Source of the DNA: Dehalococcoidia bacterium
Lineage (GTDB): Bacteria > Chloroflexota > Dehalococcoidia > Dehalococcoidales > UBA3254
Direction of reading: 5' to 3'
DNA length: 64,000 nt
Assembly: GCA_025361145.1 (NCBI GenBank)
Contig: JANYAV010000004.1
Coordinates: 62,001 to 126,000, forward strand
Shown here: piece after piece, positions 45,007 through 52,755 of the stretch
Position numbering within the stretch: the stretch's first letter is position 1
Layout of the letters: every line of letters starts with the position of its first letter
Notes under the pieces: generated by a model
Database searches by the model: none
The model's input: only the letters and a program-made list of their open reading frames with translations
What the model was told of the DNA's origin: nothing
Position numbers and translations under genes: made by a program

Positions 45007-45774
45007 ATGAAAGCCATTATCTTAGCCGGCGGATATGCAATCCGGTTATTGCCCTTAACTAAACACATTCCTAAACCTCTGCTTCCGGTCGCCGGCAAAC
45101 CGGTGATAGATTATATTCTTGATCAGCTTAATCAAATCGCAGAAGTTGATGAAATCATTGTTTCAACTAACCAATGCTATGAAGCTAATTTCCGCTATTG
45201 GCTGCGCGGTCTTACTTCTTCCACTAAGAAGATCAAAGTTGTTACTGAACAGTCAATCAAAGAATCGGAGAAATTGGGCGCTATCGCTGCTATACAATAT
45301 GTTATAAACACGGAAAAGCTTGATCAAGATGATCTCCTGGTGGTGGCCGGAGACAATATCTTTGAGTTCAGTTTAAATGAACTTGTTAATTGTTTTAAAG
45401 CAACACGCAAGCCCGTTTTAGCCTTCTATGACTTTACTGACAAAATTGACACTGACCTGAGTTGCTATGGACTGGGCATTGTCGATCAGAACCTGAAAGT
45501 AGTCGGTTTTCAGGAAAAACCTCAAAAGCCCCAGTCCTCTTATGTTGCCACCGGTTGTTACCTGTATCCGCGAGGCATTCAACCTTTGCTCCAGGAATAC
45601 CTGCAAGATAAGAACCACCCGGATGCCCCGGGTTATTTTATTGAGTGGCTGTATAAAAGAGTGGATGTATACGGCTTTGTTTCCGCTAAAACTTGGTACG
45701 ATATCGGTTCTATCGCATCATACGACCAGGTCAATGAATATTATAAAAATAAGAATTCTCAAACCAGTTTATAA
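45007..45774 (+). CDS. Sugar-1-phosphate nucleotidyltransferase
   Basis: A 255-residue NTP_transferase (PF00483) enzyme without the beta-helix tail. AIILAGGYAIRLLPLT is the nucleotide loop (the usual GTR is AIR here), KPLLPVAGKP binds the sugar phosphate and VVAGDNIFEFS the metal. It would make an NDP-sugar for the glycan island; it is shorter than and distinct from the rmlA product. AAGGATC precedes the start. The nucleotide and sugar are not decided. Confidence 0.85.
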   Translation: MKAIILAGGYAIRLLPLTKHIPKPLLPVAGKPVIDYILDQLNQIAEVDEIIVSTNQCYEANFRYWLRGLTSSTKKIKVVTEQSIKESEKLGAIAAIQYVINTEKLDQDDLLVVAGDNIFEFSLNELVNCFKATRKPVLAFYDFTDKIDTDLSCYGLGIVDQNLKVVGFQEKPQKPQSSYVATGCYLYPRGIQPLLQEYLQDKNHPDAPGYFIEWLYKRVDVYGFVSAKTWYDIGSIASYDQVNEYYKNKNSQTSL

Positions 45775-45786
45775 ATAACCGACTTT

Positions 45787-46317
45787 TTATTTGGTATAAG
45801 CTATTCGCAGACTGCGGTATAGCATCAGGAAAACCAATCCCATGATTGGAATCAAAAACAACATTGGCCAGTAACCCAGGCCAGACCAATCGCCTAGAGC
45901 GGTTTGGATGTTTCCGTAAACTAAAAAAGTATTCATGGCTATGATCGTTAATTTCAACGCGAAAAGGCAGCGCACCATAAATATTCGCAACAGCTCAGCT
46001 TTTTCGACTGTAATTTTAGACTTGACATAATCAGGAAGATTGATCATGCTTTTGGGGTCGCGGACTGAGGCTAAAGCTATTATGATACCTGTAAATAATA
46101 GATAAATAAAAACTACCATTCCAGGATAGATTAGTATCCCGTTTTTACCACCCCAGCCGTCCGCTTGTCCCTGGAAGTTGAAGTGGGTGGGGATAGTATC
46201 AGGCAGGTTGTTGACGTTGACCGCACTAAAATAGATCACAAAAATTACCATTAAGAACGGGATCAACTCAAACCTTAAAGGCAATATTTTCTGGAGTTTA
46301 GTCAACATATTTCCCAT
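45787..46317 (-). CDS. DUF1648 membrane protein
   Basis: A 176-residue membrane protein with about four hydrophobic segments. The block PDTIPTHFNFQGQADGWGGK between the first two is the DUF1648 signature, found in SdpI-like immunity and membrane proteins. No toxin gene is next to it, so an immunity role is not supported. It ends 12 bases from the convergent nucleotidyltransferase. Confidence 0.82.
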   Translation of the reverse strand: MGNMLTKLQKILPLRFELIPFLMVIFVIYFSAVNVNNLPDTIPTHFNFQGQADGWGGKNGILIYPGMVVFIYLLFTGIIIALASVRDPKSMINLPDYVKSKITVEKAELLRIFMVRCLFALKLTIIAMNTFLVYGNIQTALGDWSGLGYWPMLFLIPIMGLVFLMLYRSLRIAYTK

Positions 46318-46335
46318 GATACTTCCTTTAACAAA

Positions 46336-46367
46336 ACTCCCTCCCCTGAGGCCTCAGGGGAGGGAGT
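46336..46367 (-). terminator. Palindromic terminator after guaB3
   Basis: A perfect 32-base palindrome (16-bp arms) followed on the minus strand by TTTTGTT. It separates guaB3 from the DUF1648 gene; any hairpin loop must open a few central pairs. Confidence 0.8.
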
Positions 46368-46387
46368 CAATCAACCTTAAATTTAGA

Positions 46388-47545
46388 TTAACAGGTCTTG
46401 GAGCCAACCTTCTGCGAAATCTGCCATGATTTGCCCTCGGTTGTAATCGAAGGAGCGATCACCATTTCAGTTTTCTGCATATCGGCTATGGTACGTGCTC
46501 CGCAGACTCCCATGCAGGTGCGCAAAGCGCCTACCAGGTTCTGGGTTCCGTCTGTGCGGTGTGAAGGCCCCATCAGGATTTGCTCAAGATTAGATTGAAC
46601 ACCAACCTTGATGCGGGTGCCTCTGGGCAGGGAGGCGTGGGGAGTTGCCATGCCCCAGTGGTAACCATGACCGGGGGCTTCTTCAGCCATAGCGAAGAGC
46701 GAACCTAGCATAACGGCATCGGCGCCAGCCACAATCGCCTTGCAGACATCGCCGCCATTGCGGAAACCGCCGTCGGTAATAATAGGAACATAACGTCCGG
46801 TCTCGCGTCTGTATTCTTCGCGGGCGGCCGCGCAGTCGATAGTGGCTGTAATCTGGGGTACACCGACTCCCAATACCGTTCGTGAAGTGCAGGCAGCGCC
46901 AGGTCCTACGCCAACCAGAATGCCAGACACGCCGGTCTTCATCAGTTCCAGGCAAGCGCTGTAGCTCACGCAGTTACCGACAATTACTGGAATCGGAGAT
47001 GATTTGCACAACTCTGAGAAAATTAAGCCGCGCTGGCTTTTGGAAAGGTGGCGGGCACTGGTGACTGTAGAGGCGACGTCTAGAATATCTGCTCCGGCCT
47101 CATATATGGCTGGAGCGTATTTTTTAGTATTGGCCGGGGTAGTAGCGACGGCGGCAATCCCTCCGCCTTTCTTGATGGCTCTAATCCGGTCGCCAATCAA
47201 TTTTTCTTTGATTGGGGCGGAATAAACTTTTTGCATTAGAGCGGTGACTTCGTCAGGTAGGGCATTAGCGATCTCGTTAAGGACATCTGCTGGATTGTCA
47301 TAACGGGTCTGAACGCCTTCAAGGTTTACCACTGCCAGGCCGCCCAGCTTGCTCATAGCTATGGCGAATTTAACATCAGTCACGCCGTCCATGGCAGATG
47401 CCAGGAAGGGGATGCCAAAGTTGATTTTTCCGATTTTAAAATCTAGTTTAGTCTGGTCCGGATTGACCGTAACATCACCGGGGACTATCGCGACTTCATC
47501 GAATCCGTAGGATTGACGAAGCTGTTTAAACTGTGGGGTAGTCAT
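46388..47545 (-). CDS. guaB3: IMP dehydrogenase GuaB3 family
   Basis: A 385-residue (beta/alpha)8 enzyme of the IMPDH/GMPR superfamily. The catalytic loop [15 protein letters not shown] puts the nucleophile at Cys219. [14 protein letters not shown] and [12 protein letters not shown] bind the phosphate. There is no CBS pair between the barrel halves, so it matches the GuaB3-type (about 380 residues), not canonical GuaB (about 490). AAGGAGAAAATC precedes ATG 47545. It probably acts in IMP to XMP conversion, or in the reverse GMP reductase direction. Confidence 0.9.
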   Translation of the reverse strand: MTTPQFKQLRQSYGFDEVAIVPGDVTVNPDQTKLDFKIGKINFGIPFLASAMDGVTDVKFAIAMSKLGGLAVVNLEGVQTRYDNPADVLNEIANALPDEVTALMQKVYSAPIKEKLIGDRIRAIKKGGGIAAVATTPANTKKYAPAIYEAGADILDVASTVTSARHLSKSQRGLIFSELCKSSPIPVIVGNCVSYSACLELMKTGVSGILVGVGPGAACTSRTVLGVGVPQITATIDCAAAREEYRRETGRYVPIITDGGFRNGGDVCKAIVAGADAVMLGSLFAMAEEAPGHGYHWGMATPHASLPRGTRIKVGVQSNLEQILMGPSHRTDGTQNLVGALRTCMGVCGARTIADMQKTEMVIAPSITTEGKSWQISQKVGSKTC

Positions 47546-47566
47546 ATGATTTTCTCCTTTTAAAGC

Positions 47567-47595
47567 AATATAGCAACATTTTTTTATTGAATCAA
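47567..47595 (-). promoter_or_regulatory. Proximal promoter candidate of guaB3
   Basis: On the minus strand TTGATT (47595-47590), 17 bases, TATATT (47572-47567). This would give a very short 5' leader for guaB3. Confidence 0.45.
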
Positions 47596-47644
47596 TATAC
47601 TAATAGGTTGATCAAATCAGATAATTATATGAAATTATTAACTG

Positions 47645-47671
47645 CAAAAAAAGGGACATTTAAATGCCCTT
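47645..47671 (-). terminator. Intrinsic terminator in the guaB3 upstream region
   Basis: On the minus strand AAGGG-CAT, loop TTAA, ATG with one bulge, CCCTT, then a T tract (seven in all). It begins about 13 bases after the start point expected from the promoter at 47718-47691. Confidence 0.75.
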
Positions 47672-47690
47672 CGGCAAGGTATTAGGAGTT

Positions 47691-47718
47691 ATTATACACC
47701 CTTGGACTAAGATGTCAA
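47691..47718 (-). promoter_or_regulatory. Consensus sigma-70 promoter, minus strand
   Basis: TTGACA (47718-47713), 16 bases, TATAAT (47696-47691): both hexamers are perfect. Transcription would start near 47684 and run toward guaB3. Confidence 0.7.
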
Positions 47719-47778
47719 GAAAAGCTGGTGACTTGCCTAATCAGGCGGTTTTTGGTAGATTTAAGTAGTATTTCATAT

Positions 47779-47869
47779 GGGGCCGTAGTTCACTCGGGAG
47801 AACGTCCCGATTCCATCGGGAAGGTAAGGGGTTCTCCCGTGATTAATAATTAACAGGGTTACCTAGTAT
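47779..47869 (+). repeat. Remodelled tRNA-Ala unit, copy 1 (91 bp)
   Basis: The first 25 bases equal the acceptor 5' strand and D-arm of the tRNA-Ala at 47961. The anticodon arm is replaced base-for-base in length by TCCCGAT-TCC-ATCGGGA (47805-47821). The T-arm and acceptor 3' strand are lost. Instead CGGGAGAAC (47795-47803, old D-arm) pairs perfectly with GTTCTCCCG (47831-47839), enclosing the inner hairpin. A 30-base AT-rich tail completes the 91-base unit. Confidence 0.85.
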
Positions 47870-47960
47870 GGGGCCGTAGTTAACTCGGGAGAACGTCCCG
47901 ATTCCATCGGGAAGGTAAGGGGTTCTCCCGTGATTAATAATTAACAGGGTTATCTAGTAT
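47870..47960 (+). repeat. Remodelled tRNA-Ala unit, copy 2 (91 bp)
   Basis: Tandem copy, exactly 91 bases on from copy 1, with only about two differences (TTAAC for TTCAC in the D-arm, ATCTAG for ACCTAG in the tail). Both paired stems are kept (47886-47894 with 47922-47930, and the inner hairpin at 47896-47912). Confidence 0.85.
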
Positions 47961-48036
47961 GGGGCCGTAGTTCACTCGGGAGAACGTCTGATTTGCATTC
48001 AGAAGGTAAGGGGTTCGAATCCCCTCGGCTCCACCA
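47961..48036 (+). tRNA. tRNA-Ala (anticodon TGC), CCA encoded
   Basis: Complete cloverleaf: acceptor GGGGCCG with CGGCTCC (one G-U), D-arm GTTC/GAAC, anticodon stem TCTGA/TCAGA with loop TTTGCAT (anticodon TGC at 34-36, T33 and A37), T-arm AGGGG/CCCCT with TTCGAAT, discriminator A at 48033 and encoded CCA at 48034-48036. It is the third member of the tandem array and the only intact one. Alanine is the expected identity, though the classical G3-U70 pair is satisfied by the third acceptor pair, which is seen here. Confidence 0.95.
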
Positions 48037-48045
48037 TTTACATTG

Positions 48046-48294
48046 ATGTATTACGTTTACGTTTTACATAGTTCAAAGACTAATCGTTTCTATATCGGTT
48101 CTGCCAAAGACGTCGTTCTCCGGCTGGCCAGACATAACCTCGGTCACAATTCTTCAACTAAAGCTTATCGCCCCTGGATTTTGGTATATTCGGAGCAATT
48201 TAATACTTTGTCTGAAGCAAGACAACGAGAAATGCTTATCAAATCGTGGAAAAACCCTCACTATATGCGTGTTATGTTAGACATTAGCCTTTAA
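48046..48294 (+). CDS. Small GIY-YIG nuclease-domain protein
   Basis: An 82-residue single-domain GIY-YIG protein. YYVYVL (GIY position), FYIGSAKDVVLRLARHN (YIG, catalytic Arg) and the late SEARQREMLIKSWKNP (metal-binding Glu) are all in place. ATG 48046 is nine bases after the tRNA CCA and has no ribosome site, so it is probably expressed from the tRNA transcript. The damaged copy at 48412 aligns from the same ATG. Single-domain members of this kind are common and mostly uncharacterised; relatives are UvrC-like or homing-type nucleases. Whether it cuts DNA or RNA is unknown. Confidence 0.88.
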   Translation: MYYVYVLHSSKTNRFYIGSAKDVVLRLARHNLGHNSSTKAYRPWILVYSEQFNTLSEARQREMLIKSWKNPHYMRVMLDISL

Positions 48295-48301
48295 TATTTG
48301 G

Positions 48302-48397
48302 AGAACGTCCCGATTTCATCGGGAAGGTAAGGGGTGCCGACTTCGTAAGGCATTCCGTATGAACGGAGTAAATCGGAATTCGAATCCCCTCGGCTCC
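48302..48397 (+). pseudogene. tRNA-Ala remnant, copy 4
   Basis: Starts with the D-arm end GAGAACG, then the inner hairpin TCCCGAT-TTC-ATCGGGA and AGGTAAGGGG. About 43 foreign bases split the T-arm, after which TTCGAATCCCCT, CGGCTCC and ACCA return. The 5' acceptor strand and most of the D-arm are missing, so it cannot fold as a tRNA. Confidence 0.78.
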
Positions 48398-48411
48398 ACC
48401 AATAAACATAG

Positions 48412-48660
48412 ATGTGTTACTTGTATATTTTACAGTGTGAAAAAAGTGATCGTTTTTACGTCAGGTCAACGAAAGATATAATCCGCTGCCTAACCAAGCA
48501 CAACGCAGGTCATTATCTGTCAACGAAAGCCTACCGACCGTGGAATCTTAAATACTCTGAGGCCTATCCAACTTAGTCCGAAGCAAGACAGAGAGAAACA
48601 AAAATAAAATCCTGGAAGAACCCGGATTACATGCTTGCTTTGTTGGCACTGACTAGATGA
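48412..48660 (+). pseudogene. GIY-YIG gene, second copy with in-frame stop
   Basis: Colinear with the intact gene from its ATG (CYLYIL for YYVYVL, FYVRSTKD for FYIGSAKD, KAYRPWNLKYSE, SEARQRE, SWKNPDYM) and similar in length, but TAG at 48574-48576 replaces a codon before SEARQRE and the YIG triad is YVR. It sits 15 bases after the CCA of the tRNA remnant, the same arrangement as the intact pair, so the tRNA 3' end and the gene were copied together. Confidence 0.85.
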
Positions 48661-48662
48661 TC

Positions 48663-49694
48663 TTACATCTTGTTATTTTCTAGTTTATTTAACCTGGACC
48701 CGATTAATTTTTTATAAACAGATTTGGCACAGATGATGTCCTGGACTGCCAGTCCGGTTGAATCGAAAATGGTTATTTCGTGGTCGTTTTGACGTCCCAC
48801 AACGACGCCATTAATTATTTGACCAATGGTACCAATAATATTTTCAGGCTTAATTATGCCCTGGGAGAGAGGAACATTCACTTCTCCAGAGTGGCAGGCC
48901 TGGTCCATATCGTCAACTATGACCCTTGATTTCTGGGTGAGACTGGACTCAAGCTCTTGTTTGCCCTGAGCATCAGCCCCGATAGCGTTGATATGAGTTC
49001 CAGGCTTAATGTAGTCTTGTTTTATGATTGGTTCCCTTGATGGTGTGGTAGTCATAACGATGTCTGAATCTGATACTTCTTCCAGGCTATTCACTGCGCG
49101 GATATCAGATTTCACCATCCCTTTCATCTCACTAACGTATTCATCTCGGGCTGATTTCTTCACATCATATACTTTTATTTCTTTAATCCAGGGTATGATT
49201 TTACTAATGGCAATAAGTTGCATCTTGGCCTGTGTGCCGGCACCCACAATACCCACTACTGATGAGTCCTTTCTTGCGAGGTATTTCACCGCTACAGCTC
49301 CCGCCGCACCGGTGCGCAATGTAGTGATATAGGTCCCATCCATAATGGCGAGAACCTTACCTGTGGCCGGATCGTTGAGAATTATCGTTGCCTGAACGGT
49401 GGGTAGCCCCCTTTCGTGGTTGCCAGGGTGAACGCTGACCCATTTTATTCCGGCTATCTCATCCACATAAGCCGGCATTGCGCGAAAATCGCCATGGTAG
49501 GATGGGAGGTCCAGATATAATTTAGGCGGCATAATCACCTGATTGAGTGCGGTAAGTTTGAAGCTTAATTCTACGGCGTTTATGGCTTCTTCTATGGTTA
49601 GCAAGTCCCTGACAATTCGCTCAGAAATGATAAGCATATTTGAATCAGCGCCAAGATTATTCGGGGCAACTTTACTTGAAGTTTTCGAATCCAT
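48663..49694 (-). CDS. Ornithine cyclodeaminase/mu-crystallin family protein
   Basis: A 343-residue OCD_Mu_crystall protein. The NAD motif VGIVGAGTQAKMQL, GTYITTLRTGAAGAVA and GADAQGKQEL are characteristic. ATG 49694 has AGGGGA six bases upstream. Family members include ornithine cyclodeaminase, alanine dehydrogenase and ketimine reductases, which cannot be told apart here. It ends two bases from the GIY-YIG pseudogene, on the opposite strand. Confidence 0.87.
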   Translation of the reverse strand: MDSKTSSKVAPNNLGADSNMLIISERIVRDLLTIEEAINAVELSFKLTALNQVIMPPKLYLDLPSYHGDFRAMPAYVDEIAGIKWVSVHPGNHERGLPTVQATIILNDPATGKVLAIMDGTYITTLRTGAAGAVAVKYLARKDSSVVGIVGAGTQAKMQLIAISKIIPWIKEIKVYDVKKSARDEYVSEMKGMVKSDIRAVNSLEEVSDSDIVMTTTPSREPIIKQDYIKPGTHINAIGADAQGKQELESSLTQKSRVIVDDMDQACHSGEVNVPLSQGIIKPENIIGTIGQIINGVVVGRQNDHEITIFDSTGLAVQDIICAKSVYKKLIGSRLNKLENNKM

Positions 49695-50003
49695 ATCATT
49701 TCCCCTAATTAAAGTGGTAGATTGCCCACTGCAATTCGATTTCTTCTAGAAATTCTTTGAAAATTATTTATCTCAATATTATTATATAGTCAAGCTGCTG
49801 TTATTGCCTCCGGTCACCTTTTCCTTCATAATATTTATCTATTCCTCCGAATCCGATTTGCTTGTTATGTTCTGATTCCTTCATGAAATTGTTTAATCTT
49901 TTTTTAAAAAAGGTTTTGCCGGCATTTTCTGGTAGAATAAAATAGTTGCGGTACCACTGAGATTTCAAGCTTCCGGTAATAATACCCACTGAAGGAATGA
50001 ATT

Positions 50004-52157
50004 ATGGTTCCAGAAAGAGAAATTTTCGGGAACATTCCATTAGGCCCAATCATCTATATCATTGCGCTCCTGGTGGTAGCTCTGATGGTCTACGCTGTTT
50101 ACCGCAGGGTCAAGATCTGGCGGTTAGGTAAACCGGATAACCGTCTGGTCGGCCGCCGGTCTGCCAGATGGAAAGCCTTCATCAATGCCGCCATCATCGA
50201 TGGTCTTTTTCATAGAAAATTCGTGGCTGTGGCTGAAAATATTGGACACCGGCCAGCAGTGCTAAAAGACCTCATTCCTCAAGAATTCTACCCGGGTGTT
50301 TCCCATTTTCTGATCTTTATGGGTTGTCTATTCCTCCTCGTTGCCACCAGCATGGATATCGTCAGTCATTACATTTATGATTTTATTGTAGGCAATGTTT
50401 ATTTCTTTCATTTACTGCTTTCTAATGTGGGCGGCCTGATGGCTTTAATCGGCGTGATTATGGTCTTTTTCCGCCGCTACGGCGAGCGTCCGGAGAGATT
50501 GGATAATAAGACCGAAGACCTGATGGCTCTGCTGTCCATTAGCGTAATCGTGATTACCGGTTTTGTGGTGCAGGGTTTTCGCATTGCTGCCACCGAACTG
50601 CCATTCCATCCGACCTGGTCATATTGGGCGCCCATCGGGCGGATGCTGGCTCTCGCTTTTAGCGGGATCGATCATGACTCTCTTTTACTTATCCATCGTT
50701 CGATGTGGTGGGTTCATTCGCTGATTGTCTTCGGTTTTCTGATTTATATTGCCTGGAACTTTAACCGTCTCTGGCATATTATCCTATCGCCGTTGAATGT
50801 ATTCTGGAAAAACCTGGGGCCGCGGGGGGCTATGGTTCCTATCGATCTTGAGAAAGCCACAGCTTTGGGCGTTGCAAAGGTAGAGGATTTTAGCTGGAAG
50901 AATTTATTAGACCTGGACGCCTGCACCCGCTGCGGCCGCTGTGCCGACGTTTGCCCCGCTCATCTCAGCGGTAAAGTTCTCAATCCCAAAAAAGTCATAC
51001 AAGACCTGAAGGGGAACTTGTTAGATAAAGCCCCGGCGCTGCTTGCGGCTAAAGCTAAAAGAAATACACAAGAACAAGCACCAGTTCAGGCTGAAACCAG
51101 GCCTATGATTGGCGGTGTTATCGAGACCGAAGCTATTTGGAATTGTACGACTTGTTATGCTTGCCAGGAAGTGTGTCCGGTCGCCATAGAACCGATGTAT
51201 AAGATTGGTGAAATGCGACGGAACCTTGTAATGGAGCAAGCCTTGATACCGGAGACTGCGGAAGGCGCTTTACGTAGCATTGAGAATAGAGGCCATCCCT
51301 GGCGGGGCACAGCGCTCACCCGCACAAGCTGGTTTGAAGGCATGGACATTCCCACCATGGCGGATAATCCAGAAATAGACATCCTTTACTGGGTAGGCTG
51401 TACCGAAGCACTAGAAGACAGAAGTGTTAAAGTCGCTCAGGCCACCGCCAAATTAATGAAATTGGCCGGTGTTAAATTCGGCGTGCTGGGCAATGAAGAA
51501 AGCTGCTGCGGGGATCCTGCCCGCCGTTTGGGCAATGAATACCTATATCAAAGACAGGCCGTGAAGAATATCGAGGTCCTGAAAAAATACAATTTTAAGA
51601 AGATTGTGACCGGTTGCCCCCACTGTTTCAATACTTTAAAGAACGAATATCCGCATTTTGGCGGCAATTACGAAGTTGTCCATCATACCGATTTTCTGCT
51701 GCAGCTCTTTAAGGAAGGGAAATTAAAGATATTGAAGGGACCTCAGGGGAAAGTTACCTATCATGATCCCTGCTATCTGGGAAGGTACAATAACCTTTAT
51801 GAACAGCCCAGGGAACTTTTAAGTTATATACCCGATGTTATTCTGGTCGAAATGGCGCAAAATAGAGAGCGCAGTTTCTGCTGTGGAGGGGGAGGGGGCC
51901 ATATGTGGCTTGAGGAGCAAGCAGCTGGGCAACGAATCAATGCAATGCGGACTGACCAGGCCAGGGCGGCTAAGGCCGATATAGTGGCGACTGCTTGTCC
52001 CTATTGTCTGCAGATGTTTCAGGATGGTATTAAGACCATAGGCTCTGAAGAAACTCTGAAGGTCATGGATATCTCGGAAATCCTGGCTGCTTCGGCAGTC
52101 TACCAGGCATCTGAAATTTCTAACGAAGCAATGTGTGATCGTATTAGTGTGCCTTAA
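50004..52157 (+). CDS. Cytochrome b/ferredoxin/HdrD-type membrane oxidoreductase
   Basis: A 717-residue fusion. Residues 1-260 hold five to six membrane segments like nitrate reductase gamma (NarI) or HdrE, with histidines H101, H231 and H238 as possible haem ligands. Residues 305-395 carry two [4Fe-4S] clusters (CTRCGRCADVCP and CTTCYACQEVCP). The rest has two CCG domains (ESCCGDPARRLGNE and FCCGGGGGHMW) as in HdrD. Such proteins link menaquinone or another lipid carrier to a cytoplasmic redox partner. AAGGAATGAATT precedes the ATG. The soluble partner is not encoded alongside. Confidence 0.88.
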   Translation: MVPEREIFGNIPLGPIIYIIALLVVALMVYAVYRRVKIWRLGKPDNRLVGRRSARWKAFINAAIIDGLFHRKFVAVAENIGHRPAVLKDLIPQEFYPGVSHFLIFMGCLFLLVATSMDIVSHYIYDFIVGNVYFFHLLLSNVGGLMALIGVIMVFFRRYGERPERLDNKTEDLMALLSISVIVITGFVVQGFRIAATELPFHPTWSYWAPIGRMLALAFSGIDHDSLLLIHRSMWWVHSLIVFGFLIYIAWNFNRLWHIILSPLNVFWKNLGPRGAMVPIDLEKATALGVAKVEDFSWKNLLDLDACTRCGRCADVCPAHLSGKVLNPKKVIQDLKGNLLDKAPALLAAKAKRNTQEQAPVQAETRPMIGGVIETEAIWNCTTCYACQEVCPVAIEPMYKIGEMRRNLVMEQALIPETAEGALRSIENRGHPWRGTALTRTSWFEGMDIPTMADNPEIDILYWVGCTEALEDRSVKVAQATAKLMKLAGVKFGVLGNEESCCGDPARRLGNEYLYQRQAVKNIEVLKKYNFKKIVTGCPHCFNTLKNEYPHFGGNYEVVHHTDFLLQLFKEGKLKILKGPQGKVTYHDPCYLGRYNNLYEQPRELLSYIPDVILVEMAQNRERSFCCGGGGGHMWLEEQAAGQRINAMRTDQARAAKADIVATACPYCLQMFQDGIKTIGSEETLKVMDISEILAASAVYQASEISNEAMCDRISVP

Positions 52158-52225
52158 ATGCAATTTTCTCAAACTTCCTCGCCGCGTATTTTCTATCTGG
52201 GATATTCTGTCATCAAGATCGGAAA

Positions 52226-52254
52226 TATACAATTATCGTATTATGGTATATAAT
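52226..52254 (+). promoter_or_regulatory. Candidate promoter of the zinc-ribbon/helicase pair
   Basis: TATACA at 52226-52231, 17 bases, perfect TATAAT at 52249-52254. A leader of about 105 bases precedes the zinc-ribbon gene. Confidence 0.5.
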
Positions 52255-52365
52255 AGTTGTATTGGTTGAAGTTAGGTTATTAAGTACTGCGTTAAATCCT
52301 CAGAGATTTCCCCAAGTATTGGATGGCCAAGCTCAAACTAAAGTATTTGAAGAGGAGGTCATTCA

Positions 52366-52686
52366 ATGACTGTGCAAGAAAAAGCCATGAAATGTTTTGA
52401 TTGTGGCAATGCCTTTGTATTCAGTGTGGAAGAGCAGACTGATTTTCAGGCTAAGGGGTATACTAACTCTCCTAAACGTTGTCCCGCCTGCCGCGAGACC
52501 AGAAAAGCTCGCCAGTTGAGCAGTGGTAACTTCAGAAACATTCAGCCCGGGTTCCGCGTTGAGCGTAAGCTATTTCCGGCTACCTGTGCGCAATGCAATA
52601 AAGTGACTCAGGTCCCATTCGAGCCCAGAGAGGGCCGCCCAGTGTATTGCCGCGATTGCTACAATACCATCAAAACCAGCCGGTAA
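52366..52686 (+). CDS. Zinc-ribbon protein
   Basis: A 106-residue protein with two zinc-binding units. The first is CFDCG with CPACRE (about residues 10-45), the probable-zinc-ribbon form; the second is CAQC with CRDC (about 77-101), as in CxxC-x-CxxC proteins. GAGGAGG precedes ATG 52366. It lies 69 bases before the DEAD-box gene; this neighbour pair suggests a role with RNA or ribosomes, by inference. Confidence 0.83.
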   Translation: MTVQEKAMKCFDCGNAFVFSVEEQTDFQAKGYTNSPKRCPACRETRKARQLSSGNFRNIQPGFRVERKLFPATCAQCNKVTQVPFEPREGRPVYCRDCYNTIKTSR

Positions 52687-52755
52687 AACCGGTACGTCTC
52701 TATGACAGTTAGTCTGTCAAAGTATCTAAACAAATAAAAAAATCCAAGGAGTTTA

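Noticed and set aside
47779-47960. The two 91-bp units as functional tRNAs (loop would read TCC, a glycine anticodon)
   Set aside because: They lack the T-arm and 3' acceptor strand, and the D-arm sequence pairs elsewhere; an alanine-type acceptor with a glycine anticodon is not plausible.
49801-49989. Minus-strand frame of 62 codons upstream of the HdrD-like gene
   Set aside because: No ribosome site, no recognisable domain, and it occupies the likely promoter region of the divergent gene; the 309-base gap otherwise holds only a weak A/T-rich inverted repeat.
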